Source: Myroides profundi (GTDB lineage: Bacteria > Bacteroidota > Bacteroidia > Flavobacteriales > Flavobacteriaceae). From it: DNA of 64,000 bases. Position 1 is the stretch's first letter; each line of letters opens with the position of its first letter. The position numbers and the translations under genes are program-made. The notes below the pieces were generated by a model. That model did no database searches. It saw only the letters and a list, made by a program, of their open reading frames with translations, and was not told where the DNA came from. This document shows, piece by piece, positions 38,170 through 46,705 of the stretch. The stretch is from NCBI RefSeq assembly GCF_000833025.1, contig NZ_CP010817.1, forward strand, positions 3,038,001 to 3,102,000. Reading direction: 5' to 3'.

Positions 38170-39948
38170 TTACATTCGGTCTGGTACAGCGATTCCCAAT
38201 AATGAGAACGCATCCTTAATCACCATTCCTACTTTTTCTGACAATTGTACTCTAAACGCTTTTAACACAGCATCTTCTTCTCCTAGAATAGATACCGTTT
38301 GATAAAAAGAGTTATACTCTCTTACTAATTCATATACATAATTAGCTATAAGAGCAGGGCTATGTGTACGAGCAGCATCCTGAATCACTACAGGGAACTC
38401 CTCTAATAACTTTAATAATTCTTTCTCTTTAGGGTCTAATGTGATACCTTTTATTTCTGATGTATAATCGAAGTCTGCCTTTCTTAAGATAGATTGGATA
38501 CGAGCATACGTATACTGAATAAACGGTCCTGTATTTCCTGCAAAATCAACTGATTCTTTAGGATTAAACATCATCCCTTTACGAGGATCTACTTTTAGGA
38601 TAAAGTATTTTAATGCACCTAAGCCTATTGTAGTAAATAGCTGAGTACGCTCTTCTTCAGAGTACCCCTCTAGTTTACCTAATTCTTCTGAGATAGACTT
38701 AGCGGTGTCAGTCATTTCTTGGATTAGTTCATCTGCATCTACTACAGTTCCCTCTCTACTTTTCATCTTACCTGATGGTAACTCTACCATTCCATAAGAT
38801 AAATGATATAAACTCTCAGCCCAGTCAAAACCAAGACGTTTAAGAATTAAAAACAGAACTTTAAAGTGATAATCTTGTTCATTACCTACAGTATATACCA
38901 TACCTCCTACATCGCCGAAATCATTCACACGCTGTATAGCTGTACCGATATCCTGTGTCATATATACAGAAGTACCGTCTCCACGAAGTACTAACTTCTC
39001 ATCTAATCCTTCTTCTGATAAGTCTATCCATACAGAGTTATCCTCTTTTTTGAAGAATACTCCCTGCTCTAGACCTTTCTCTACCTCATCTTTACCTAAT
39101 AAATAAGTATTGCTTTCGTAGTATACTTTATCGAAGTCTACCCCTAAGTTTTTATACGATACCGCAAAACCATCATAAACCCATTGGTTCATTGTTTTCC
39201 ACAATTCAATAACCTCAGGTTTATTATGTTCCCAATCTACAAGCATCTGTTTTGCTTCTTTAATGATTGGAGCTTCTTTCTTAGCTTCGTCTTCAGACAT
39301 ACCTTGAGCCATTAATTCTTTGATTTGGCTCTTGTACTCCACGTCAAACTTCACATAGTAGTTTCCTACTAACTTATCTCCCTTAAGTCCAGTAGACTCA
39401 GGAGTCTCTCCATTACCATACTTCTGCCAAGCCAACATAGACTTACAGATATGGATACCTCTATCGTTAATGATCTGTGTTTTATAAACTTTTTTACCAG
39501 AAGCCTTTAATATCTCAGCTACTGAATATCCTAATAAGTTATTTCTAACATGACCTAAGTGAAGAGGCTTATTCGTATTAGGAGAAGAATATTCTACTAA
39601 TACAGACTTATCACCAGGTGTAGGAGTTACATATCCGAAGTGCTCTTCACTGCGTATTGCGTTAAAGAAATCGATATAGTAACTATCTGAAACAACTAAA
39701 TTTAAAAAACCTTTTACTACATTAAACCGTTCTATTACAGAAGTATTCTCTACTAAGTACTCACCTATCTTCGTTCCAATCTCTACTGGGTTTCCTTTTA
39801 TCTGTCTTAGAAAAGGAAAGATAACTACAGTAATATCACCCTCAAACTCTTTTCTTGTCGCCTGATACTCAACTTTATCTACAGTAGCACCGTATAATTG
39901 TTGAATCGCCTTCTCTATCTGCGGAGTTAAAATCTGATTTAATGTCAT
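38170..39948 (-). CDS. argS: Arginine-tRNA ligase
   Basis: The enzyme charges tRNA-Arg. The product (592 aa) has the Arg-tRNA synthetase N-terminal additional domain, the class I HIGH signature as HLGH in NTNKPLHLGHVRNN, the KMSKS-like loop as GKMKSREG, and the DALR anticodon-binding domain at the C-terminus (ending LLGIAVPDRM). It has a well-formed promoter upstream and is followed within 14 bases by the O-acylation genes, so these may be co-expressed with it. Confidence 0.98.
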   Translation of the reverse strand: MTLNQILTPQIEKAIQQLYGATVDKVEYQATRKEFEGDITVVIFPFLRQIKGNPVEIGTKIGEYLVENTSVIERFNVVKGFLNLVVSDSYYIDFFNAIRSEEHFGYVTPTPGDKSVLVEYSSPNTNKPLHLGHVRNNLLGYSVAEILKASGKKVYKTQIINDRGIHICKSMLAWQKYGNGETPESTGLKGDKLVGNYYVKFDVEYKSQIKELMAQGMSEDEAKKEAPIIKEAKQMLVDWEHNKPEVIELWKTMNQWVYDGFAVSYKNLGVDFDKVYYESNTYLLGKDEVEKGLEQGVFFKKEDNSVWIDLSEEGLDEKLVLRGDGTSVYMTQDIGTAIQRVNDFGDVGGMVYTVGNEQDYHFKVLFLILKRLGFDWAESLYHLSYGMVELPSGKMKSREGTVVDADELIQEMTDTAKSISEELGKLEGYSEEERTQLFTTIGLGALKYFILKVDPRKGMMFNPKESVDFAGNTGPFIQYTYARIQSILRKADFDYTSEIKGITLDPKEKELLKLLEEFPVVIQDAARTHSPALIANYVYELVREYNSFYQTVSILGEEDAVLKAFRVQLSEKVGMVIKDAFSLLGIAVPDRM

Positions 39949-40357
39949 TTTGATTAATTTAATTAAAGGAGCAAAGATAATTTATATTTCTTCATTTCAA
40001 GAAGAGTATAGAAGGAATTTAAACATTTCCTTTAGAATTTATTACCATTCCCATCTTAAAAACAACTGTCTAAAATACAATATTTTATCTCAAAAAACAA
40101 CCTCATTTCCTCCTTTAAAATAAACAAACAATTGTTAAAGCATCTAACAGCCTTATCAAAATTCTGCTTACAATATTCATAAAGTAACATCAATCTCCTC
40201 ACTACTGCTTAAATAAAAAGTCCTCATAAATACAATTACATTCTCCTTGACTATTCAACCTCTTTTCACTTCGCTTATTTCACTACATTTACCCTACCTA
40301 TTAAAACCTATTTATAATAGTGAAATAAAAAGACCTACATAGCCTAAAACTGATAGT
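39949..40357. other. Intergenic region between argS and an AraC gene
   Basis: Apart from the argS promoter I see no gene, RNA or repeat in these 409 AT-rich bases. The promoter of the AraC gene at 40358 must lie here, but no TAnnTTTG is obvious on the + strand. Confidence 0.5.
39972..40000 (-). promoter_or_regulatory. Bacteroidota-type promoter of argS
   Basis: On the minus strand a TTG (39998-40000), an 18-base spacer and TATCTTTG (39972-39979) fit TTG-N17-20-TAnnTTTG. It lies about 24 bases upstream of the argS start. Confidence 0.75.
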
Positions 40358-41194
40358 ATGAAAAGCATTCTTCTTCCCAACGACTTCATCACTGATGTCA
40401 CTGAACAGATAACTATATTTGATTATCATACTAGACAGGAGATCTCTAAACAACAAGTAATTTTAAATCAAAACACTTTTAGTTTTTTAGTTGAAGGAAC
40501 AAAGGAAGTATGGTCTGACAACTCTTTTGAAGCACTAGATAACTCCAAATTCATCCTTATGAAAGCTGGTCATTGTTTAATGACCGAAAAACTATCTAAT
40601 ACAGCTAATTACAGAAGTATCCTCTTGTTCTTTGACAATGAATTGATACTTAACTTTATCTCTAAATACAAGATAGAACTAGTAGAAAATAAAAGTACTC
40701 ACTCTATCCATACTTTTAACTACGATAACTTCAGTAAGCACTTTGTAAAAAGTCTAATGGATATAGCTAAACTATCTCCCTCTATCCAAAAGAGATTACT
40801 AAATATAAAACTAGAAGAGATCATGCTATACCTCATTGAGATCAATGGACCAGCATTTCTTCAATCCTTTATAACTAACAACAATAATAAAAGTTTAAAG
40901 TTCACACAGACAATAGAAAAGAATATCTTAAACAAACTCACTCTATCTGAGCTAGCCTTTCTGTGCAATATGAGCGTATCTACTTTCAAACGAGAATTTG
41001 AAAAACACTATGGCGACTCTCCTAGCAGATGGTTTCAAAACAGAAGATTAGAATATGCACATACCCTACTTACACAGCATGCAACTACTGCATCAGAAAT
41101 CTATCTAAAGGTAGGTTATGAGAATGTATCTAGTTTTATACAAGCGTATAAATCCAAGTATAATATCACTCCTAAACAAAGTCAAAAACAATGA
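40358..41194 (+). CDS. AraC family transcriptional regulator
   Basis: The product (278 aa) has an N-terminal sensor region with little similarity to a known binding domain and a C-terminal AraC HTH from about residue 185 (LTLSELAFLCNMSVSTFKREF in part, then ASEIYLKVGYENVSSFIQAY in part, ending in KSKYNITPKQ). The next gene on the same strand, 88 bases away, is a PEBP-family protein, a likely target. Confidence 0.88.
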   Translation: MKSILLPNDFITDVTEQITIFDYHTRQEISKQQVILNQNTFSFLVEGTKEVWSDNSFEALDNSKFILMKAGHCLMTEKLSNTANYRSILLFFDNELILNFISKYKIELVENKSTHSIHTFNYDNFSKHFVKSLMDIAKLSPSIQKRLLNIKLEEIMLYLIEINGPAFLQSFITNNNNKSLKFTQTIEKNILNKLTLSELAFLCNMSVSTFKREFEKHYGDSPSRWFQNRRLEYAHTLLTQHATTASEIYLKVGYENVSSFIQAYKSKYNITPKQSQKQ

Positions 41195-41282
41195 GCTTCT
41201 AGCAACATTTTTTGACCCAATCCCGCTAACTCCTACTATAGACCTTACTATAAATTTGCCCTAAACATTTAATCATAACACA

Positions 41283-41831
41283 ATGAAAGCTGCAAATTTT
41301 ATAATCGGGCTAGTACTAACACTATCGACTAGTGTTTTTGGACAGAACACCTTTACATTATCTAGTAAAGATCTAGGTGGAGAAACAACTAAACAACACG
41401 AATTTAATGGTTTTGGATGCGATGGAGAGAATCAATCTCCTCAGTTATTTTGGCACAATGCTCCTAAAGATACCAAGAGCTTTGCCATCACGATGTATGA
41501 TCCAGATGCACCTACGGGAAGTGGTTTTTGGCATTGGGTAGTCTTTGATATTCCTAGCAATATAAACGAACTAGTAACTGATGCAGGGAAAGTCAACTCT
41601 CCTCTATTACCTAAAGGTACTATACAGAGCCTTACAGATTATGGAATAAAAGGTTTTGGTGGACCATGTCCTCCTGTAGATCATGGATATCACCAATACA
41701 TCATAACAGTACATGCCCTTAAAACGGATAAACTAGGACTAGATGGAAATACTACTCCTGCCATTGTAGGCTTTAACTTATGGGCAAACACCATCGCAAA
41801 AGCGAGTATTATAGCGTACTATAAACGATAA
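41283..41831 (+). CDS. YbhB/YbcL family PEBP-like protein, secreted
   Basis: The product (182 aa) is a phosphatidylethanolamine-binding-protein fold protein of the bacterial YbhB/YbcL branch. It has a signal peptide (cleavage after VFG, near residue 20). Conserved region 1 is MYDPDAPTGSGFWHWVVFDIP in part, and region 2 is GFGGPCPPVDHGYHQY. The ligand and role in bacteria are unknown. It may be controlled by the preceding AraC regulator. Confidence 0.92.
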   Translation: MKAANFIIGLVLTLSTSVFGQNTFTLSSKDLGGETTKQHEFNGFGCDGENQSPQLFWHNAPKDTKSFAITMYDPDAPTGSGFWHWVVFDIPSNINELVTDAGKVNSPLLPKGTIQSLTDYGIKGFGGPCPPVDHGYHQYIITVHALKTDKLGLDGNTTPAIVGFNLWANTIAKASIIAYYKR

Positions 41832-41843
41832 TACATATTTATA

Positions 41844-41889
41844 AATAAGCAAAGCGACTCCTGATACACCAGAAGTCGCTTTGCTTATT
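41844..41889. terminator. Strong bidirectional terminator
   Basis: A perfect 16-base stem (AATAAGCAAAGCGACT and its complement) with a 14-base loop is followed by T6 on the + strand. It separates convergent genes. Confidence 0.9.
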
Positions 41890-41910
41890 TTTTATTACAG
41901 AGTCCATCCA

Positions 41911-43194
41911 CTAATAACTATTTTGCCACTCATAATACCCTCTCCATACATATTCATACACTTTCAAAATAGGTTCCCCATGAAAGCTCTGTTGTCTATG
42001 ATATTCATCATCTCCTTTAATAACCTCATCAAAACTAGGTGATATAATATATACCTTGACATTTGCTTGCTCTATTAAATTCAGATAGTACATCCAATTA
42101 TCAATTAATTTTTTTGAACTATCCTTCTCAGTAATAAATGCTTTTTTATAAAGCTCTGTATCTCTAATACTTTCAGGAATATCGTCGATGATTAGAGTAA
42201 CACTCTTTAGATCGTCCTTCCATTTCACAGCTAATTGCTGGGCAATATTACTAATTTCACCATCTTTATCTTTTTGAGGAAGCCCAAAGAAACTCAGTTC
42301 AGCATTTTTATTTTTCTCTTTTAGCTTAACGAACAACTCTTTTATAGACTTTTTATCCCATTCTTTTTTTTCAAGCACTATACCTTGTGTCTCCATATTA
42401 GTATCTACATAGACATAAAAATCATTAAATACCAAATCATCAATATTTGCAACACTCTTATTAATTACCTCACTATTGCTTATTTGGAATTCTTTATAAT
42501 CGTACGTAGTATCTTTATACGTTCTCAGGTCTACCGTTCTATAAGAAGTATATATTTGATCTGTATACTGTGTACTTTCCCCAGAAGAAAACATATTCTC
42601 CATAGCTACCATACTTTTATAATCTTTCAGATAGGCTGGTCTTTTTTGTGTATAATCTAAATTCGACAAGTCCATTGTCGTAAAGCTATGTTTAACCTCT
42701 TCTTGTTTCAAAAACAACTTCTTAACGCCTTCATCATACTCTTCTTTAGATATAGGTAAGTACTTAAATACAAAATCTTTAGTCGGCTGAGATGTACCTA
42801 CATAGTGAAACGTTATCATAAGAGTATCATTCTTTAACTGAACTTTATAAATACTATCTAATAGAGAACGTCCATCATTATATGTAGCTCCCGTAAAACT
42901 CTTAAAATTCTCCAATGATTCCCTAGTTTTTATTGGAAAATCAGTAATTACATCACCATCTTCTATTTTTAGATAAGGAACTACCTCAGCGATAAACTCC
43001 ATATACCCTAATGTAGCTCCAAACATTAGGCTATTATCTACTTTACTAAAAGAAACAGCCTTATAATGACCATCTTTAGGTGGTTGACTACATCCTAAGA
43101 AACAACAAAACACTAAACTTATTAATAAAACATTGCTAAATCTTCTAAAGATATTGTCTACATTTTTAAACATATTGCTTCTATTTTTAAACAT
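41911..43194 (-). CDS. Lipoprotein of unknown function with a triplicated N-terminal heptapeptide
   Basis: The product is up to 427 aa with a lipobox FLGC after a hydrophobic segment at about residues 22-35. The gene start consists of three 21-base units (43174-43194, 43153-43173, 43132-43152) coding for MFKNRSN, MFKNVDN and IFRRFSN, so the basic part of the signal is unusually long. The real start may be the ATG at 43173. The mature region is polar, with no family I know. Signs of a stand-alone domain near the C-terminus (LKSVTLIIDDIPESI, VYIISPSFDEVI) suggest an alpha/beta fold. It follows two other secreted protein genes in the same direction. Confidence 0.75.
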   Translation of the reverse strand: MFKNRSNMFKNVDNIFRRFSNVLLISLVFCCFLGCSQPPKDGHYKAVSFSKVDNSLMFGATLGYMEFIAEVVPYLKIEDGDVITDFPIKTRESLENFKSFTGATYNDGRSLLDSIYKVQLKNDTLMITFHYVGTSQPTKDFVFKYLPISKEEYDEGVKKLFLKQEEVKHSFTTMDLSNLDYTQKRPAYLKDYKSMVAMENMFSSGESTQYTDQIYTSYRTVDLRTYKDTTYDYKEFQISNSEVINKSVANIDDLVFNDFYVYVDTNMETQGIVLEKKEWDKKSIKELFVKLKEKNKNAELSFFGLPQKDKDGEISNIAQQLAVKWKDDLKSVTLIIDDIPESIRDTELYKKAFITEKDSSKKLIDNWMYYLNLIEQANVKVYIISPSFDEVIKGDDEYHRQQSFHGEPILKVYEYVWRGYYEWQNSY

Positions 43195-43235
43195 AACAAG
43201 CTATTACTTCTATTTTATCTACCAACACTACCATC

Positions 43236-43643
43236 TTATCTACCTCCCATCACCCTAGCTAATACTCTACCTAAAGTTTTTTCAAAGCCTTTGCGAACTA
43301 CTTCTGCTCTTTCTTTTTTATCTAACCAACCTGTCATTTCTTTATTAAATGCTCGTTTAGAAGGAACTCTCACATACACCTTCTCTTCTTCCTCTAGCTC
43401 CTTATCCATCATAGATCTTCTTATACTATACATCTCTTCATATTTATCTCTCACAGAGGACTTCTCTTTCACCTTAAAGCTTGCATAGAACCTCACATCT
43501 GCATGTATTAAATACAGCTCAGGATTTCCCTCTAAATATATTATAGACGCAGGACTCGCAAAGTGAATAGTAGATAGAACTGACTGCCCATATACACAAG
43601 GCATCCCTAGTAAAATCAACAAATAAAAACACACTTTACCCAT
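43236..43643 (-). CDS. Small secreted protein, tandem paralogue 2
   Basis: The product (135 aa) has a clear signal peptide (cleavage after VYGQ or VYG, near residue 19). The first 50 mature residues match those of the neighbouring gene at 43671-44060 (GMPC-x-YGQ, ASPASIIYLEGNPELYL against SSASILYLNSNPKMYL, then RFYASFK against RFFTSFK). The C-terminal half differs and is strongly charged. Family and function are unknown. It is 27 bases from its paralogue. Confidence 0.75.
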   Translation of the reverse strand: MGKVCFYLLILLGMPCVYGQSVLSTIHFASPASIIYLEGNPELYLIHADVRFYASFKVKEKSSVRDKYEEMYSIRRSMMDKELEEEEKVYVRVPSKRAFNKEMTGWLDKKERAEVVRKGFEKTLGRVLARVMGGR

Positions 43644-43670
43644 AATACAACTATATTAGAACAACTACAA

Positions 43671-44060
43671 TTAAGGCAATATTCCGATAAGAAGATCGAG
43701 AAATAGGTTCTGTAAAAAGGATAAATCCTGATCATACTCTCTTACATACCCATTATCTGGAGACACATCCACAGCTACTCCGTTATTAAACTTAATATTC
43801 CTGTTCAATAAACGATATTTATTGTACATCAGTTCTTCTAACTCATATTTCTCTTCATATCTATTAGTCTTAGCAGGAGTATGCTTGGTTTTAAAACTAG
43901 TAAAAAACCTCACCTGAGGATCTTCTAAATACATTTTAGGATTACTGTTGAGATAAAGTATAGAGGCAGAACTAGTAAAACTAGGCTTAGGCAGAACAGC
44001 CTGCCCATATATACAAGGCATCCCAATCAGTAATAATAGATATAAATACATATACTTCAT
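43671..44060 (-). CDS. Small secreted protein, tandem paralogue 1
   Basis: The product (129 aa) has a signal peptide (LLLLIGMPCIYGQ) and shares its N-terminal half with the gene at 43236-43643. The second half differs and ends in a hydrophobic stretch, FLQNLFLDLLIGILP. Function unknown. With the lipoprotein gene that follows, it forms a group of three secreted proteins on the minus strand. Confidence 0.72.
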   Translation of the reverse strand: MKYMYLYLLLLIGMPCIYGQAVLPKPSFTSSASILYLNSNPKMYLEDPQVRFFTSFKTKHTPAKTNRYEEKYELEELMYNKYRLLNRNIKFNNGVAVDVSPDNGYVREYDQDLSFLQNLFLDLLIGILP

Positions 44061-44200
44061 AACTCAAAAATAAGACTCTTTATTTAATAAAAACTGTCAA
44101 AATATTTCATTATCTCACCAAATATTATTTCTGAGATAGATTACATCTTGATAACATCAGTAAAATCATCTAGCTAACCACAAATCATAAAAACGGACTC

Positions 44201-45193
44201 TTAATCAGAATTCTGTGAAGGAGGCATCGCTTCTAGTATAGACCGAGGTTCTTCTCCTGTGTTTTCATCTAGAGGTGCTACTTCCTTATCCCTGCTCTTC
44301 TCACTTCCATAGAAGCCAGGTGGAGCCCACTTCTTCTTAGGTCTATTCTCTGTGAGCACTACTTTCTCAGGCTCTTTATGTGGTTCTATATCTAGTGGTT
44401 CCTTCTCTTTTACATCTACTCTTTTAGTAGACACACTTGACTTTATCACCTTCTCTTGCTCAGCTATTAATTTTTCATTCACAACCACCTCTTCTTTCAC
44501 CTCTATGCTTTGCTCCCCTTCTTCAGTGAGTTGCTCAGTATGCTCTCCTAACTGTGTTATCCCGTGGTAGGCACTTGTGCTGATCACTTTATCATCTGCT
44601 GATTTCCACACACTCCAGAAATGAACCTTCCCTTCTTTCCACTCCTTAGGTAGATCAAAGTGAATATACCTATCCTCCCTCTTCGCGATTGATCTTATCT
44701 CTGTCACCACATCTAACGATTCGCTATAGGCTACGATAGATAATCTATCCGTATCTTTAGTCAATACATTCGTGATACTATTATCCCATTGTACCTTTAT
44801 GCGTCCTGTCTTCAGTTGATTTATTTTCTTTATGACTGCTGGTGGTAGTGGCCCCATCGAGACTAATACCTTCGCAATATCAATACACGGTTCGCCTTCT
44901 ACCTTAACGATTCCTTCTTTCATCAGCATAGAGATTAGTTGCTCTTTTCCTGTCGCCATTTTATTATTCAGTACAGCCTGTGGGTAATGCTCATTTACGA
45001 AGTTTTTAAACTTACTCACAAAGCTAGATACAACCCCTAATTTACTTCGTTGGAGTACTTGAGCCTCTGTCGCTAGTTTATGTGACTTACGAGGCTTAGA
45101 ACGTATAAAATAACGTCCTCTCCACATAAATCCTACTACCGTGCCCACTGTACCATGTACACCTCCTAATATTCCATCTTTTATCTCAGCCAT
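44201..45193 (-). CDS. DUF6266 family protein
   Basis: The product (330 aa) begins with the family signature, DGILGGVHGTVGTVVGFMWRG in part, followed by YFIRSKPRKSHKLATEAQ. There is no signal peptide. The C-terminal third is low-complexity, rich in Glu, Lys, Val and Pro. DUF6266 proteins are known mainly from Bacteroidota and have no established role. The gap to the next gene is 140 bases. Confidence 0.85.
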   Translation of the reverse strand: MAEIKDGILGGVHGTVGTVVGFMWRGRYFIRSKPRKSHKLATEAQVLQRSKLGVVSSFVSKFKNFVNEHYPQAVLNNKMATGKEQLISMLMKEGIVKVEGEPCIDIAKVLVSMGPLPPAVIKKINQLKTGRIKVQWDNSITNVLTKDTDRLSIVAYSESLDVVTEIRSIAKREDRYIHFDLPKEWKEGKVHFWSVWKSADDKVISTSAYHGITQLGEHTEQLTEEGEQSIEVKEEVVVNEKLIAEQEKVIKSSVSTKRVDVKEKEPLDIEPHKEPEKVVLTENRPKKKWAPPGFYGSEKSRDKEVAPLDENTGEEPRSILEAMPPSQNSD

Positions 45194-45602
45194 AATTAAT
45201 GTTGTTTAGTTGTGATATTATTAGTTTATCAAGGCTAATCACAATTGTCTTCTCTCTATTTTTCTTATCACAAGATATAAAAAACAGTAACACAACTATT
45301 TAACTAATCAAATAGCTTTTACCCAGATTAAACATTGACCAAATACTACAAAGCAATTCTACTTCAGATCTCTTTCATTAACTCTAAAAACACACTATAG
45401 TATGCTTTTAGAGCTAATTCAGACCTATTTTTCATTTATATGTCTATCACTTATTCTGGGTTTTAAAAAAAGTAAAGACTATTTATCAAGTATCAACAAC
45501 AATAATCTTTTTAAAATAACAATTAACAAATAATCCATTACAGCAGATTTACATTTATAGTAACTCTAGCTACACTTTTACTTCATGAACAACACTCTAT
45601 CT

Positions 45603-45676
45603 ACAAGAGAAGCATTCGTCGACTAATAATTCTCTAGTCCACCATTTATGGGTTATAGTCCACTAATTGTCGAGAG
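45603..45676 (-). repeat. Dispersed repeat, copy B
   Basis: The minus strand matches 15804-15880. The blocks CTCGACAATT, GTGGA, AATGGTGGA, GTCGA and GAAT-n-CTTCT are shared. In this copy GTGGACTA occurs twice. The frame that is open in copy A has stops here, so the similarity is not due to an intact shared protein. Confidence 0.65.
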
Positions 45677-45721
45677 ACTAAAGGAAAACATAGACTTACA
45701 AAGGGATAGAACAATGTATAT

Positions 45722-45916
45722 GTGAAACAAAACATCAATACTAAAAAACGTATAGTACTGAAAAACAAATCAATAAACAAAAAAGAGGCACAAAAAAAGT
45801 GTAGTTGTTTTTTACCTTTCTCTCATACAAAAGGCAATATCAATAGAGTATTGGCTAAAAAAGGATCTAGAAAAGCTATTCCTGAAGGCTATATAGCTCT
45901 ACGAAGAAGAGAATAA
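45722..45916 (+). CDS. Doubtful small lysine-rich open frame
   Basis: A 64-codon frame starting with GTG encodes a very basic peptide (QNINTKKRIVLKNKSINKK, later CSCFLPF and ending ALRRRE). There is no recognisable domain, signal or clear promoter. It could be a small basic protein or a decayed fragment. The next gene is far away. Confidence 0.2.
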   Translation: MKQNINTKKRIVLKNKSINKKEAQKKCSCFLPFSHTKGNINRVLAKKGSRKAIPEGYIALRRRE

Positions 45917-46073
45917 TAAAAAAGGGAGTGTATATTTTTCTAAGCAAGCAGACCTTAAAAGAAGATTACTGATATGATAAGTATATCACATCTCTAAGAT
46001 CAAACTCATAAGAGTGGTACAGCATAGTAATCCCTATAAACGAAAGAACAGTAATCACTTTAGGTCAAAAAAA

Positions 46074-46097
46074 AAGCTTCACTGTATAGTGAAGCTT
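46074..46097 (-). terminator. Terminator of the tRNA-Val array
   Basis: A perfect 10-base stem AAGCTTCACT / AGTGAAGCTT with loop GTAT is followed on the minus strand by nine Us. It lies six bases past the last tRNA. Confidence 0.9.
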
Positions 46098-46103
46098 AGG
46101 ATG

Positions 46104-46178
46104 TGGGCGATGAGGGATTCGAACCCCCGACCCCCTCGGTGTAAACGAGGTGCTCTGAACCAACTGAGCTAATCGCCC
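46104..46178 (-). tRNA. tRNA-Val (anticodon TAC), copy 5 in transcription order
   Basis: A 75-base cloverleaf: acceptor GGGCGAT / ATCGCCC, D-arm GCTCAGTTGG, anticodon stem CCTCG / CGAGG around TTTACAC (anticodon TAC), and T-arm with GGTTCGAATCC. The CCA end is not encoded. Confidence 0.97.
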
Positions 46179-46208
46179 AAAATATTATTTTTAAACAAAC
46201 TTGTCTTG

Positions 46209-46283
46209 TGGGCGATGAGGGATTCGAACCCCCGACCCCCTCGGTGTAAACGAGGTGCTCTGAACCAACTGAGCTAATCGCCC
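46209..46283 (-). tRNA. tRNA-Val (anticodon TAC), copy 4 in transcription order
   Basis: Identical in all 75 bases to the neighbouring copies, with anticodon TAC and no encoded CCA. The spacer to the previous copy is 30 bases. Confidence 0.97.
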
Positions 46284-46313
46284 AAAAATGTTTTAAATAA
46301 CTTGGTGTTATTG

Positions 46314-46388
46314 TGGGCGATGAGGGATTCGAACCCCCGACCCCCTCGGTGTAAACGAGGTGCTCTGAACCAACTGAGCTAATCGCCC
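46314..46388 (-). tRNA. tRNA-Val (anticodon TAC), copy 3 in transcription order
   Basis: Identical 75-base tRNA, anticodon TAC. The spacers on both sides (30 bases each) share an AATAACTTGGT-n-TT core, so the array grew by duplication of tRNA plus spacer. Confidence 0.97.
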
Positions 46389-46418
46389 AAAAGAATTTTA
46401 AATAACTTGGTATTGTTG

Positions 46419-46493
46419 TGGGCGATGAGGGATTCGAACCCCCGACCCCCTCGGTGTAAACGAGGTGCTCTGAACCAACTGAGCTAATCGCCC
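46419..46493 (-). tRNA. tRNA-Val (anticodon TAC), copy 2 in transcription order
   Basis: Identical 75-base tRNA, anticodon TAC. Confidence 0.97.
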
Positions 46494-46538
46494 TAAGTAT
46501 TTAAACAATTTTGGATAAAAACAATATTTTGAAAATGG

Positions 46539-46613
46539 TGGGCGATGAGGGATTCGAACCCCCGACCCCCTCGGTGTAAACGAGGTGCTCTGAACCAACT
46601 GAGCTAATCGCCC
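46539..46613 (-). tRNA. tRNA-Val (anticodon TAC), copy 1 in transcription order
   Basis: Identical 75-base tRNA, anticodon TAC. It is the first of the five to be transcribed, about 40 bases downstream of the promoter. Confidence 0.97.
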
Positions 46614-46656
46614 ATTTCCTTTTTAAGAACGTGTAATCGTTTGTTGATTACGGGTG

Positions 46657-46686
46657 CAAATATACGACTGTGATTTTACTTTGCAA
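46657..46686 (-). promoter_or_regulatory. Promoter of the tRNA-Val array
   Basis: On the minus strand a TTG (46684-46686), exactly 19 spacer bases and TATATTTG (46657-46664) give a near-perfect Bacteroidota promoter. It lies about 43 bases upstream of the first tRNA and 20 bases past the folC stop codon. Confidence 0.85.
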
Positions 46687-46705
46687 GCTTTTTTGAATAT
46701 TTTTT

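Larger units (their letters stand above)
45194..46073. other. Intergenic region upstream of the DUF6266 gene
   Basis: An AT-rich stretch of about 880 bases holds repeat copy B (45603-45676) and a doubtful 64-codon frame at 45722-45916 that would start with GTG. Nothing else is recognisable. Confidence 0.5.

Noticed and set aside
40000..46000. Possible genomic island or prophage around the orphan secreted proteins
   Set aside because: I see no integrase, transposase, phage gene or flanking repeat of the tRNA end, so island status is not supported beyond the orphan gene content.
46398..46598. Open frame on the minus strand across two tRNA copies, with repeated TPRGSGVRIPHRPP
   Set aside because: This is the well-known false frame that arises when tRNA genes are translated. 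The repeats are explained by the tRNA copies.
46104..46613. A 105-base periodic repeat that could be taken for a CRISPR-like array
   Set aside because: The repeat units fold as tRNA-Val with a TAC anticodon, and the spacers are related short tRNA spacers.
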